From the NCBI RefSeq assembly GCF_963576675.1, contig NC_088911.1, forward strand, positions 78,211,256 to 78,275,255: 64,000 nt of DNA, in the 5' to 3' direction. Shown piece after piece: positions 11,413 through 23,983 of this stretch. Every line of letters begins with the position of its first letter. Within the stretch, counting starts at the first letter, position 1. The notes under the pieces are model-generated. The model searched no databases and was not told where the DNA came from. It saw only the letters and a list, made by a program, of their open reading frames with translations. This DNA is from Euphorbia lathyris (Eukaryota; Streptophyta; Magnoliopsida; Malpighiales; Euphorbiaceae). The position numbers and the translations under genes are program-made.

Positions 11413-13240
11413 TTGTCGTTTGGTTCGCTGGATGGAATGGAATGGAATAGAATGACTATTCCAAAGAAATAGAATAGCAAAGAATGGAATAGAAATTCCA
11501 TAGGAATAACAATTCCTATGTTTGGTTGGTGGAATAAGATAGAGTGAAATAGATAAATTTTTTATTCAAAAGACAACATTACCCTCAAATGTAATTTCTT
11601 ATTTCTTTTAAAATTTTAATTAGTACTATAAATTGTTCAAATATTGAATATATATTATTTTAAAAAATATAAAAAAAATGAAAAAATGGGAAACATGAAA
11701 GACGGAAAAAACACGAAAAATAGAAAAAAATTAAAAACAATAAAAAACATTAAAAACATGAAAAATGAAAAAATGGTAAAAACACAAAATGTAAAAGAGC
11801 AAAAAAGCATTAAAAACACAAAAACGAAAGAAAAGTGGAAATGGGTGCAAATGCGAAAAACATATAAACGGGTTAATACAAAAAAACACGCAAAACATGA
11901 AAAAATACAAAATGCACAAACGGTAAAACACAAAAAAATGTAGAGACGTGGAAAGCTATGAAAACGCGAAAATAGAAAAAACCCATGAAAACAAGAAAAT
12001 GCAAAAAAACATAAAAAAACGTGAAAAGATCTGGAAAACACGAAAATGTAAAAAACGTTTAAAACACGGAAACCTGAAAAATATGGAAAACATAAAAACG
12101 TGAAAAAATGTAAAAAATGTGAAAATTTGTTAAAAACACGAAAACATAAAAACACAAAAAGTGGAAAAATTCGAAAATCATAAAAAGTAAAAAAATATTA
12201 AAAACAGAAAAACGTGAAAAAAGTAAAAAAAGCACGAAAATGTGAAAAAAATTGAGAAGCACGAAAACGTAAAAAAATATTAAAAACACGAAAATGTGAA
12301 AAATGCGTTTATAACGTTTTTTTTTATATTTTCATGTTTTTTGCATATATTTTTTTACGTTTTTACGTTTTTTTTGTGTTTTGCAAGTTTTCTTGTTTTT
12401 CGTATTTGTTCATATTTTCGTATTTTTCGCGTTTTGTCACGTTTTCGTGTTATTCACGTTATTGTATTTTTAGCATTTTTTCATTTTTTTCGCATTTTCA
12501 CGATTTAGTTTTTTGGGTTTTTCTTTTTTCGTGTTTTTATATTTTTCGTATTTTGTTACTTTTTCGTGTTATTCATGTTTTTTCATGTTTTTCATATTTT
12601 TTCACGTTTTCGTGTTTTGTTTGCGTTTTTCGGATTTTCATGTTTATCGCATTTTCACGTATTGTCACGTTTTTGTGTTGTTAGCATTTTTTGCGTTTTC
12701 GGGTTTTTCGTATTTTTTCACGTTTTCGTGTTTTTCGTATTTTTCACGCTTTTGTATATTTTGTGTTTTGTCACTTTTTCGCGTTATTTTTGTTGTGTTT
12801 TTTCGTGTGTTTGTTTTTTTTTGCGTTTTCTTGTTTTTCGCATTTGTTCACGTTTTCATGTTTTTCGTATTTTTTTTTCATATTCTCGTGTTTGTAACAT
12901 TTTCACATTATTCACTTTTTTCGTGTTTCATATTTTTTGTATTTTTATATTTTTTAATGTTTTCATCATTTTTTTCATTTTTTACGTTTTTTTTATGATA
13001 TAAATTATGGATAGGCCAAAATTTATAGGATTTGAGAAAAATGACTAGAGAGAAAATTGATTATTTAATGGAGGGTAATTTTATAAATTACAAAAATACA
13101 ACATTAGGAATAAGCTATTCCTGACCAAAATTGAAGAATAGCTTCCATAAAAAAAAAAAAAAAATCAACCAAAGGTGTGAATAGCTATTCTTTAGGAATA
13201 GCTATTCTATTCCGCTCTATTTCTCGAACCAAACGAGTCC
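11413..13240. mobile_element. Harbinger/Tourist-like TIR element with array interior
   Basis: Terminal inverted repeats include a perfect 12-bp pair TCGTTTGGTTCG (11416-11427) and CGAACCAAACGA (13225-13236). A 3-bp direct repeat TTA lies at 11410-11412 and 13241-13243, the TSD of PIF/Harbinger elements. Sub-terminal GGAATAG/CTATTCC words support the ends. No transposase is present, so the element is non-autonomous. The interior is the low-complexity array described next. Confidence 0.7.
11660..12990. repeat. Giant degenerate inverted array, A-rich then T-rich
   Basis: From about 11660 to 12300 the plus strand is a degenerate array of words such as AAAACACGAAAACGTGAAAA, with almost no T outside ATG/GTG-type words. 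From about 12305 to 12990 it switches abruptly to the complement type (TTTTTCGTGTTTTCACG). The two halves are roughly equal (about 640 and 690 bases), so the whole could fold into a very long imperfect hairpin. Open frames here (F/C/V-rich on one strand, K/N-rich on the other) are composition artefacts. Confidence 0.85.
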
Positions 13241-13261
13241 TTAGCGGTTAAAGTTAGGTGT

Positions 13262-13467
13262 TGTTTGATAAAACTGAAAATTAAGTACTGAAAAAATAAG
13301 TACTGAATTTTAAGTGCTGAAAATATTGAGTGATAAAATTATTATAAAAATATTAGTTGATAATTTTTAACTTAAAATGTGAAGTTAAATATTTTGACTT
13401 AACAAAATAAGTGATTTTTAACTTAATTTATTAATTTAAGTGGTGGAAAAATAATTGTTATCAAACA
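13262..13467. mobile_element. Short MITE candidate
   Basis: The ends TGTTTGATAA (13262-13271) and TTATCAAACA (13458-13467) form a perfect 10-bp inverted pair around AT-rich sequence with TTAAGTGCTGAA-type words. No convincing target duplication is visible, so family and exact limits are uncertain. Confidence 0.5.
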
Positions 13468-13537
13468 CACTTAAATTAAATTAGTGCTTAATATTTTAAT
13501 TTAAGTCATTAAGTGGTTTAATATTTTTACATCTTAT

Positions 13538-13575
<38 letters not shown>

Positions 13576-13966
13576 ATATTTTAAAGAAGAAAAACTAATA
13601 AAAGTACTCAAATTCTCATTATTTATTGACAGTTTAGTGAAAAAAAAGTCTAACGACTTGTAAAGTTATGAAACTATAAATTTTGTTTTTGTATGTTTTC
13701 CTAAAATTAACTATTAGCAAATTTCATTTTTGAACTATTAGTATATTTTCTTTTCAGTAAACTACATATTAAAAAGTAGAGCTGGTAAATGCTTTCAGAT
13801 TCTTTGAAACAGAACAAAATGTAGAACGTAATCTATTGTTGATGAAGAAAAAGAAATTCGAAAATGCCGTTGAGGATGTATTTTCTTGCAATTAACAGAA
13901 TACAAGAGGAAAAAAGATGAGATCATCTGATATAGGCAAGGCAAGAGGCATAGACTTGAAGACTCC
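13468..13966. other. Spacer downstream of the CHX gene, with a TA microsatellite
   Basis: It contains a (TA)n run at 13541-13572. The rest is AT-rich and should include the 3' UTR of the minus-strand CHX gene. No separate gene is seen. Confidence 0.6.
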
Positions 13967-16939
13967 TCATTCATCCCTTCGATCATGTACAAGAGATGTT
14001 GAACTCTTATACTGCTTCACAACAAGGACAGATGCTGAAGTTGTAAAATCATGACTTGTCAGGAGGTTTCCAGCATGTCCTAATTCAGGACACTCAATAT
14101 TAACTGCCAATGCCGCGGCCGCCGGTCCCATCGGCATTTGACCTACCAGGAATAGATTGCATCTGCTTACTTCCTTCACTGCTTCAACAATTTCTTGATA
14201 ACTATTTACTAGTCTATTCTCAAACTTTACTGATTTTTCATCTGACTTTTTCTTCAACTCAACTAAAAACCTTATATCAGATTCTGTTGAAGTGTATGAT
14301 TCCTCTGTTATATCAAGTTTCACTTCTTGTCCTACTATCTGTGTGCCTGCTGTGAAGTGAATTACAGTTAAACTGATTCCAGGATGCTCTGCCATCCTCC
14401 AACCATAAGCAAGTGCTTCGCGATCATCCTTGCCACCAAAGAATAAAACTGATATACTAGAGGAAACGTTGCTTGCAGCTACATGTGCACCTCCACCAAG
14501 CCCGCGATCCACTAAAATCCCAACCGAGCAGTTAGCTTCTTCAAGAACTCTCTTATTGACTCCGCGGAATTCAGTTCGAGTCGTTTCCAATGAACCATCC
14601 AACCTTTGATGTTTGTGGAATGGAAGGATTATCATTGCAACCCTTTTCCTTTCAGCCATGGTGCAGATGTCCTCGTGCATGTTATGCATTGCTGAGATTG
14701 CTGTCATGGGACGGATTACCACATGGCTTAGCTGCCTGAAAGCCTCAAAAGCGACAACCACTTGATTGGACTCGGACTGCTGCAACTTATTCCAAAAGGG
14801 AAGTCCATTCTTTCTTGCCTTGTGGACCATAAGGATTGAAGATGTTCTCTCGGAGAGCTCCATTAGGTGTAGAGCATAAACACCGAGTCCTTGCCTCTTT
14901 TCTGTACCGCGCGAAGCCTCGATGACATTGATCATTGTGGGGATGTTCCTGTGACTATGGAAACATGTAAGAATTCGAAGCTGACTATTCCTGTCTTTTC
15001 GTTCGATTGTTCTGAACTTGTAATCGCCTTTCAATGCTTTTTTAGCCGGTTTGTATATTGCTACCACTATAGGTGTGGTAATGAATGTTGTGAAGATAGC
15101 CATCAGAACGCAGATCGCAAAGGTTTGATCGTTTAGAACCTGTCAAAATATCAGATGTTGATAACTATAATCATATGGAATTAATAAGAAAATTGACAAA
15201 GAATCTCAATGGAATTTACCTTTCTATCTTTACCAATGTTGAGCACAATCAGCTCCACCAAGCCTTTAGTATTCATCAGGAATCCCAGAGTTAGAGCTTC
15301 CCGAAACGGGACCCTGCAAAAGAGGGAGACACCAACCGTGCCTACAATCTTCCCGAAGCAGGCTGTAGTTATGATTAAAACTAGTAGCCCCCATGATTGA
15401 GCCCCTTGAATAGTGGCTATGTTGGTCTTGAGTCCGCTAGAAACGAAGTACAATGGAAGGAGAAGACCGGATACAAGATCTTGAACCTTTTCAACAAGAG
15501 CACCAGCAAAGGGTCCTTCCTTTGGCATTAGAACTCCAACAACAAAAGCACCAAAGAGGGCATGAATTCCAATTGCATCAGTGCAAAATCCTGCTGCCAA
15601 AACCGTGCCTAATGTGGCACAGACATACATCTCATTCACTGGTTCGCCTTCAGGACAACGACGAGCCATCCATTTGAATACAGGAGGGATAATAACAGAA
15701 CAACAGATAATAAAACCGGATCCAGATAAAAGCACCCATAAAGATGTGAGAGGAGAATGTCCTGAACCGGAAAGAGCAATGGCAAGAGCAAGTAAAATCC
15801 ATGCTGCTATATCATTTACAGCTGCTGCTGACATTGCAATCCGACCAACATCGGTGGTTAGAAGCTTAAGTTCGGCCAAAATACGAGCCAAGACAGGGAA
15901 AGCAGTAATAGAAAGTGCGACCCCCATGAATACCAGAAACGGAGCTAACTTTACACCTTGAGAGATAGTGTTCTGAAGAACATATGATACTCCAATTCCT
16001 ATTGCAAAGGGCAAGCTGATTCCCATGAGAGCTATGCCTAAAGCCTTTGTTCCTGTACGACGAAGGGACTTTAGATCTAATTCGAGGCCTACCAGGAAGA
16101 GGAAGAACAGGAGACCAAGATTGGCTAAAGTATCCAAAACTGTGAGGCTTTTGGCAGGGAAGATCATATTCAAATATGTTATGTTCCTTCCCAGAGCTGA
16201 TGGTCCCAGCAGTATGCCACCCTGTTCAAACATTTATGTCAGAATTCTATAATATATAGATAAATAAAAATATCATCATGATAGCAACGAGTTTTAAGCA
16301 ATGCATATCAATTTTCAATTGTCTGCCGAGAAATGAAGCACTCAGCAATTTCTGGGCAGCATGGTGACTGGTATTGTAGAAATTTTGAACATCAAATCAA
16401 ATTTTACATACATACTATGGCTACTAGAAGTTAAAGAAATGTTTAATGTTGAACAGGTTCTGGGAGAAAAGATGGCACTAAAAGTGGATGGTTGTAGAGC
16501 AGTGGTCACTTTCTTTGAACTCCCAAGATTTATGTATTTTATTCATTATTCAAAGGAAATTGAAATATGTGTGACATCCATCCTAATAATGCGTAAGAAT
16601 CCTAAAGCTAAAATTAATCAATTTTAATAAGATTAAGAAAAGAAGCTTGAATTCCATACATTATTTTTCGATGTCATGCTATGAAAGCAATGGAAGTGCA
16701 TCATCAGTTGAGGCATTATCCGATTGATTAAAGAGAGAGGAAGAACATACAATAATCTCAGCGATGACACGAGGTTGTCTCAAGGGCTTGAGAAGAAAAG
16801 CAAGAAGACGAGTAAGCAGAAGCACAAGTAGAATCTGAAGAATGGCAAGAGGAAGTGCATAGTCCAATGGATTATCACCCTGAAAAACACCATTTGATGT
16901 TGCTTTCATGGCTTTTGGGCACGATACTGCCGTTGCCAT
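13967..16939 (-). CDS. CHX18-like cation/H+ antiporter
   Basis: The gene encodes a monovalent-cation/proton antiporter (CPA2, CHX family) expected in an endomembrane or plasma membrane, likely moving K+ and adjusting lumen pH. Three exons: 16751-16939, 15220-16221 and 13967-15139 (TGA at 13967-13969). All borders are GT/AG in phase 0 with introns of 529 and 80 bp, giving 787 residues, close to the family's usual 800. The N-terminus has [15 protein letters not shown], the CHX17/18/19-clade opening. Membrane segments fill residues about 30-430. The conserved acidic pair appears as Glu110 (LVGLELDL) and Asp200 (AAVNDIAAW), with [12 protein letters not shown] before exon 3. The C-terminal half is the soluble USP-like tail ending in an ECPELG...[10 protein letters not shown] motif. 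No stop or frameshift was found, so it looks functional. Subgroup (17, 18 or 19) is by memory of the family. Confidence 0.95.
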
Positions 16940-17008
16940 TTTTCTCCTTCTTCTTCTTCCAATTCTCTCAGATTACCATTGTAATTTATTTGTGGGTTTA
17001 GCATCGCT

Positions 17009-17016
17009 TATTTATA
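17009..17016 (-). promoter_or_regulatory. Probable TATA box of the CHX gene
   Basis: The minus strand reads ATATAAATAAG here, 70-77 bases upstream of the CHX start codon. A pyrimidine-rich plus strand (GAA-rich 5' UTR on the gene's strand) lies between. Confidence 0.55.
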
Positions 17017-18105
17017 TGTTCCACCAAATCCTAATTCTTGTTACATTACGATTTATATATTATATGACCTACTTATTATTGGATTATAATCCTATAATTT
17101 AAATATTTCCTACTTCTATTAGAGTTAGGACTCTATAATCACTTCAATTAATATATTTAATATATGAGAAGGGAAAGAACGTGACACTCAAGACCAAATC
17201 CACATTATATTCGTATTCGTATATATATATATATATATATATTTGGGTTAGGGATGGATCGAGCGAGTTATAATAGGTATTAAGGTATTTTACTTTGATA
17301 TGGGCTGTAATGGGTTGAGCAGTTAATTGGGTCGAATTACTATATATATAATATGGCTTCTTACCTCAATATCATAATTAATTATAAAATTGCAATATAT
17401 ACCATGGACTTCATATATTAATATTATAATTAATTATAAAATTGCAACTAAATCATATTATCAAATTTAATTCTCAAAATATCACTATTTTTTATATATA
17501 ATAAATAAAATATGTTTTAACACCTTAATTTAAAAATTCTAAACCCCAATTCATAAATCCTAAGCTCTATGACAATATTTACTTCAAAAAAAAAAAAAAA
17601 ACTCTAGACAATATATTCTAGACACCTTAATTTATAGAATCAATCTTTAAAATATATTAAAAATTATAATTTTATTAGTTTGATATAATTGTAGATAGTT
17701 TTTTACAAGTGAATTTGTATGTAAATTTTTCTTATATAAACGGAAATTTTTTACTAACTTTTTTATTTTTTTTATTTTATATTTTTAAGAAAAGAGAATA
17801 GGAAGAGGAAAAAGAGGAAGAGAGAAAAGAAAAGAAATATATTTTTTTTCTTTTAACATATCAACTCTCAGATACACGATACTAATACACTAATAGTAGA
17901 GGGTCAGATCAAGGGCTCGCGAGCTCGGAAAAAAAAGTCAAATGAACCAAGTCCTACTTAGAAGGAACGATTAGAGATGTCTTAATTTTACCAAGGAGAA
18001 AGCCTAATTGATCATTTTAATTTTTAATTTTATTAAATTCAGTTACGGATTTTAAATTATTTGTATAATTATTTATTAAATGATTATTTAGTACATTTGA
18101 TATAG
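17017..18105. other. AT-rich spacer upstream of CHX
   Basis: It contains a (TA)n run at about 17219-17242, a duplicated ATTATAATTAATTATAAAATTGCAA phrase near 17370 and 17430, and a purine-rich stretch at 17785-17845. No gene is seen. Confidence 0.55.
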
Positions 18106-18109
18106 TTAG

Positions 18110-18854
18110 TGATATCATGCGAAAATAAACTTGTCATATGGCACCCACGAAACCCGAACCAGCGCATAGGAAAGATAACATGTGACGTCACCATGACAGA
18201 ACTAGTAAATACAACTTCATATTGAAGACCTTGGCTCGGAAGTCTCAAAAGACCCAGTTAAAGTTCCATCTATTACAACAATCACGTTCGATCTTGTGAA
18301 TGATGGACCTAATGGGCTTAAGGATATCAAATCTTGATATACGAGCGTATATTCACTTATCACCATATGAACATAGCGTATCCCACTCCTAAACTCATAA
18401 ATGTCTTCTACAGCTCAACCAAAATATAAATATAGTATGCACATCTTAAGGTACAATACTTCATTCATTCATTAAGCTTACGTCTTAGCTTTGATTTACT
18501 GTTGTGTTCATCCTCAAGTCTCACATCAAACTGACTTAGGCATCGGAGCGAGTTAGTCGGAAAATGGCCCCCTTTGACCTTGTTTCTATCCAATTGCAGG
18601 TTTCAAGTGGAGTTTCAAAATTTAACCACATGAAATTGGTGCGGTGAGCGTGGAACAAACACAATAATAGGTCGCTTAAGTAGTTCCATCCAACTTCCAT
18701 CCTCCAATACACTCCCAACATCTAGAGTCCAGATTGTGATGCAAGAAGAAGCACGACGACAGTTTCAGGCTAATCACAACCTGGCTCTAGAAATGGTGAA
18801 GGACACTGAGGCCCTAGATGGCCAACAACAAAGGCTCTTAGGCACAATCTCCTA
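18110..18854 (+). mobile_element. Gypsy LTR end and start of gag, plus strand
   Basis: The plus strand has an LTR-like promoter (AATATAAATATAG at about 18424), LTR-end-like text, and a leader GAAATTGGTGC.GTGAGCGTGGAAC (about 18629-18652) typical of the primer site/leader of a Gypsy group. From about 18738 the frame reads MQEEARRQFQANHNLALEMV, resembling a gag N-terminus. It stops abruptly near 18854, where minus-strand integrase sequence begins. LTR limits are approximate. Confidence 0.5.
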
Positions 18855-19739
18855 ACGACAAGTTGCTGTAAGGCTGGGTACTCCAATTTCTACAGGGACA
18901 AAAGCTTCAACTCTGTACGTTGAAGAAAAAGGTGTTGCCCCTATGGCTACTCTTGAGGTGGTTCTGTATGCCCATAAGACATGTTGGAGTTGCTCCACCC
19001 AAGATCCTCTAGCTTTCCATAATCTCTTTTTTAGACCATGAACAATTTTTCGGTTTGTGACTTCAGTCATCCCATTAGCTTGTGGATGGGCAACTGAAGT
19101 AAACTAAAGCTTGATGCATGGGCTCTCACAATACGACCGAAAGATGTTACTGTCAAACTGTTTTCAATTATCAGTGATAATCGTATGTGGAGTTCCAAAT
19201 CGGCAAATGATCATCTTGTCCATAAAAGAGATAATTTGCGCTGAAGTAATAGTTGCAACTGCTTTAGCTTCCAATTGGAAAAATGATCCACAACCACAAT
19301 TAAAAATTTCTTTTATCCTTTCGATGTTGGAAAGGAACCTATGATATCAATCCTCCAGTTTGCGAATGTCCAGGCTCAATTACTCTTATAGCGGCCGCTA
19401 GTGATTGAACAATAGGGGCAAAATATTGGCAAACCGAACATTTCTGCACAAATTTAGTTGTGTCCTTGGCCATTTTTGGCAAGTAGAAACATTGTAGCTG
19501 TGATTTTTAGCTAAAGAATCTCTGCCCTCGTGAGCTCCATACAGCCCTTCATGAATTTCATGTAAAATCAACTTCCCTTCTTCAAATCCAACACATTTCA
19601 AACAAGGTCTATCAAAAGATCTTGGGTATAAAATGCCTTCGATTATTGAATATCTTCCGGCCTTTCGCAAGAATTTTATCTGTTCATTTTTCTCTTCAGG
19701 AAGAGTGTTGGTCCCTTGTGTCACAAGAATTAGTTCCAA
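18855..19739 (-). pseudogene. Gypsy integrase fragment
   Basis: Read on the minus strand from 19739: a zinc-binding H...C region (LHEIHEGLYGAHEGRDSLA, then CRNVRFAN); an integrase core with HTIITDN and FTSVAHPQANG separated by stops; and a C-terminal part LKKRLWKARGSWVEQL...LWAYRTTSR...TPFSSTYRVEAFVPVEIG at 19070-18890. Several stops and frameshifts make it dead. It belongs with the RNase H and RT pieces at 20.97-22.09 and 35.33-36.03 kb. The abrupt change of strand at about 18855 is odd. Confidence 0.82.
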
Positions 19740-20965
19740 GGGGGGGGGGGGGGTTAAGGAACTATTTAAAATTTTTCTTCTTAAGGCTGACTTATTTCTG
19801 TTATCACTTAAGATTTTTCACTTAATTCTTATCATAGTGATATTGAGTGAGGTCAGAGGCAGCTTTAGTTGATCAATGACTAAGGCTGCTTCTTACGTTG
19901 AGTCAGGAAATAGCACTTGGCAGTCTATTCCTGAGCTCATCACCAATTCACAGAACTCAGTGTTAGTTCAGTTAAGCATTTACTAGACAGAATAAAAAGC
20001 AAGCAGATAAAGGAGTTTAAGGGATAGAAAAGGTTACTGAGCAGTTTTATCCTGGTTCGGCCTCTTGCCTACATCCAGTCCTCGGAATCCTACCGAGCTT
20101 TAATCCACTACTGAGCTCTTTTGGGTAGAGCACAAACCCCTTACAATAGTCAACGAGTATACAGAGCACCTTCCTTTATATCCTATACTCAACACTATCT
20201 ACCTCTGGCTACTAAATACCGAGCAACTCAGAGTCTCCTAACAGTTTTAGAATTGATAAGGTTTTTGTTCTAATAACAAAGAACACTTTGAGTGATCTAA
20301 AAACTAATCTTTTACACAAGAATAAGAATTTGTGTAAGATTGCTTTGCTTCGCTTTTGCATAGAACTTCAAGGAAGAATTTGGTCAGTGTTTCGACTTGT
20401 TAAAGAACTACATCGATTGAAGCAAATGAGAGGCCTATTTATAGTGACACTTGAGCCATCGGTCATTTCAAATTTCAAAATAACCGTTTGAGGGAAACAG
20501 CTATGATGTCCCTTTCGTTCCTCAGTGCTCAACGTCGCGGACAATGAGAACTTAGTCTTTTCTGTCTTGTTCAGTGCTTCAGTTGCTTTTGATCAGTAAG
20601 CGTCAGGTTGTCTCTCCATTTTCGATAAAGATTCCTCGATAGCTTCCCTGTTGCGTCTGATCCTTTCCTCATTTGGATTAGCTTTGTCTCCAACTTTATT
20701 GAGTCAACTCTTGCTTTGTCTGTTGAACTCAGCAGCTTCGTTGTGAAGGAGATAACCAGTCTTCTGGATCCTTCTTCTTGCTGCGCTGAGTTGATTCACA
20801 AGCCTTGATCCATTTTGACTTAGCTTGGGCCTTGACCTTCCGTATTGGGCTTTGGGCTTTATCTTAATGTCTTTAATACTTGTCCATTTAAATACTCAAA
20901 ACAATACTTGAACAAACACATTAGTACCAAATAAATCAAATCACTTAAATTTAATGTGTTGGAAT
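19740..20965 (+). repeat. LTR-like interspersed repeat, copy 2
   Basis: It is inserted in the Gypsy pol region and begins with a run of G. It shares ordered blocks with 8530-9780 (CTGGTTCGGCCTCTTGCC at about 20052, AGAGCACAAACCCCTTAC at about 20126, AATCCACTA near 20101). No coding domain was found. Both ends are approximate. Confidence 0.5.
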
Positions 20966-20972
20966 TTTTATC

Positions 20973-22094
20973 TTAGGGATTTAATTCTATTTTAAATAAT
21001 TTTGTCAAATCAAAATCATTGTGGAAATGTGTTTTAACAAAGAGTACCTGTAGTAAGAGAAGAAAAATGGGGAAAACACATTCTTTTGTTAAGTCAATTA
21101 CTAAGACCTCCTCTTGATTGATACTGGCCAGAGGAATTCGCTCAATGCGATAAGTACATAAACGAGACCCATTTAGGGTCGAAGCTAGTTTTGCCAAGTG
21201 ATCATCCTCCTCATTCTCCTCCCTTGGGATTCGCTGAATTTCTAGGCTTCGGCCTTCGGACTTCCCTTATTGCAAGAATGTTTTGACCATGGTCAAATAT
21301 TTCTTTGTTACTTCAGTACGATCATCAAAATTTTCAGTCAATTGATAGACCACGAGCTAGGAGTCACTCATTAAAATAGCTTTGTCCGACTTTATGATGT
21401 TAAGGATTTGGAGTCCTTGCAACAATGCTTCATATTCGGTGACATTATTGGATGCAACAAAGTCTAAAGTTGTCGCATACCGAAGTTTGATTGCATTGGG
21501 TCGTTGCACAAAAACTCCAATGTCTGCCCCATCCTTCTTTGAGCTGCCGTCAATGAAATTTTCCCAAATTTCTAAAATCTTCGGGATAAGACCCTTCTCC
21601 TTCGAAATTTCAATTAAGAAATCAGCTAAGGTTTGTGCCTCAAATGCCTTCCAGGGCTCGAACCGGATGTCAAGCTATGTTAACTTCAAAGCCCATTCAA
21701 CAATTATCCCTGATGTTTCAGGCCTCTATAGGATCTTCTTTAAAGGCATATCAATTCTGACCACAATAGAATTGCTCTGAAAATAATGTCTTAACTTATG
21801 TGCAGTGACAAACCACATCAAAAGCCAGCTTTTCAAGCTTCGGATATCTGACCTCTGCATCCCTTAAAACTCTACTAATATAATACACAGGAAATTGCTC
21901 AGTTATGTCCTCCCGAATTAAGACCATGCCAATTGAATCTTCGGATACACTTACATACAAATACTGTGTTTCGCCAGGAAAAGGCTGACTAAGTAATTGA
22001 GGTGAAGCAAGAAAGCTCATTAATTGCTTGAAGTATGTTTGGCATTTAGCCATCCAGTCAAAGTTTTTTACCCTTTTCAGGCTCTTGTAGAAAG
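20973..22094 (-). pseudogene. Gypsy RT C-terminus and RNase H fragment
   Basis: The minus strand from 22094 reads the RT-RNase H connection (SLKRVKNFDW) and RNase H (PGETQYLYVSVSEDSIGMVLIRE, then PVYYISRVLRDAE) to about 21796. Diverged RNase H continues at 21780-21240. ...LAKLAS follows near 21190, where relatives have the end of RNase H. Multiple stops are present. It continues from 35332 across Copia-2, whose duplication GAAAG is at 22090-22094. Confidence 0.8.
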
Positions 22095-22777
22095 TGTAGG
22101 AAAATAGACAAGCCTAGGCATAGCGGAATAATAAATTTTTATCTATTTTACCTATTTCCCTTTTCCAAGATCTGTTAATTGTTATTTCATATAAAGAGGG
22201 ATAGAAAGTAATACTTTACTGATGAACTATCTACCATTGCAAACGAAGTGCCCAAAACTTGTTATTATCAACTCGTGAACCACGAACGTTTGATTCAACA
22301 CAAAACAAAAGATAATCAGTAATCAACCTTCAATGAATAGCAATCGCAATGATTGCCTCTAACAGAAATCGATACGAGATCAAAGAGAGAGTAAGAAATT
22401 AAAGTAATTAGCCGAGACAACGACGGAACGATTCCTTGCTCTCCTCAATAGGGTTGACCGAAATCTGGGGTTAGGGGGTCTATTTATAGACTCCTCAAAA
22501 CCCTAATCCCAGTTGTGTTAGGAATTTAATTAATTGGAATCTTATTCTAAATAGGATTCCTAATTAGATAATTAAATAAACACTTTAATATTATCTAAAC
22601 AATAACTAATTATATTTAGATAATTATTATTAATCAAATTAATAATCAATTAATGTTAGGGATAATTAATTAGAGTTCCAATCACATAAAAACTTCTAAT
22701 TAATATTATCAGATAATCTTTTAATTTAATCCATAATTATAATCAAATTATAATTATTAATCAAATTAATTTATCCC

Positions 22778-22835
<58 letters not shown>

Positions 22836-23969
22836 TATATATATAAATTTCGGCCCATATAGTGTGTCTTTACTAATTACATTTTCATCCTCCGATTCCA
22901 AGTCCCATATGCGACCCATTAGGTTCTTTATTGCCACTAGCCGTATATATCCTTTGAAATTATTCATCACGATTAATTCCAACATGTATATAACGGAATA
23001 CCGTCGCGAGCTGTTACTAGCAGAACCTATGATATTCCCCCAGAGCAATTAAGAAGTCAGGTTGATAACTGACGTTAACCTTTCTGTATTAGATACAGTA
23101 TAATACGATCCTTCATCAACTATATCCTGTCGGTCAATTCCTTATAACCATGGAATGTGTCAAGGTTACATATAATGAAGAGTCCGGTTTTACTTGTACA
23201 GGTTGAATTTACTCTGAAAAGATAAGTTAAGGAAATGTTCATTTCTACTCTTAACTGTATCACCTTGCAAGGATTTCAGTCAATTCACCACAAGCGGCCA
23301 TTTGGTTATATCTCCCACTTATCGGGAGTGACGAATGCTCAATCTGACATTAACCATTCTACAATCACTTTGCATGATACCCAACCCTGCTCTCACACAC
23401 CCTAGGCTCTCACCTATTGGATCGTGCTCGCACAGAATCAAAGTACCAGACTCCATAATCCAGAATTACTAATTAACGAATGTTTGAGTCTGAGGATTAG
23501 TTATACCTACTAACACCAATGAGATGAATAGTTAACACATTAGATAAATCAATCCATTCTGTTATCTCAAGTCGGGTCCCAATCCTAATGAACTCCTTCA
23601 CCGGATCCATGTAACTGTCTAGATATCCGGATATCTAAAGCTTGTGAGATCAGCTTTCTGTCTCGACAGAAAACACTGTTACATGCAAGTCTCAACAGTA
23701 ATATGCCAACCTTTATAACATATTACTTGACTTGGGTTTACTTTAAGTTTATTGGTCTATTATAAAGTACAGTCTCACTTCATGCTTGTATGAACACTTT
23801 ATAACTACTTAAATAAACTTAGGGTTACTTTCTTTATGAAAGATTATTATCGTTATATATAGTTACATTTTAATGCTATATATCTGATTAAACAAATGAT
23901 CAAATAAACAATTTATTCATTAATATTAATATCCCAAAACAATTGTCTTTAGGACACTAAACTCCAACA
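22095..23969 (-). repeat. Copia-2 3' LTR
   Basis: It is 1,875 bp long. It contains a long (TA)n tract at about 22780-22846, much shorter in the partner LTR (34189-34200), so the microsatellite has changed length since insertion. Confidence 0.92.
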
Positions 23970-23981
23970 TTCTCCCGCTTG
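23970..23981 (-). other. Copia-2 polypurine tract
   Basis: The minus-strand sequence AAGCGGGAGAA abuts the 3' LTR. Confidence 0.65.
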
Positions 23982-23983
23982 GA

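Noticed and set aside
11644..12289. Lys/Asn-rich and Phe-rich open frames on both strands
   Set aside because: Same composition effect in the A-rich half of the array.
12296..13003. Several overlapping open frames of Phe/Cys/Val-rich proteins
   Set aside because: They come from the T-rich half of the inverted array. All frames are open because the words lack stop codons. No domain or codon signal.
19385..19410. GCGGCCGCTAGTGATT resembles a cloning-vector polylinker (NotI site)
   Set aside because: On the minus strand the bases fit the Gypsy integrase reading (SLAAAIRVIEPGH), so it is native sequence with a chance NotI site.
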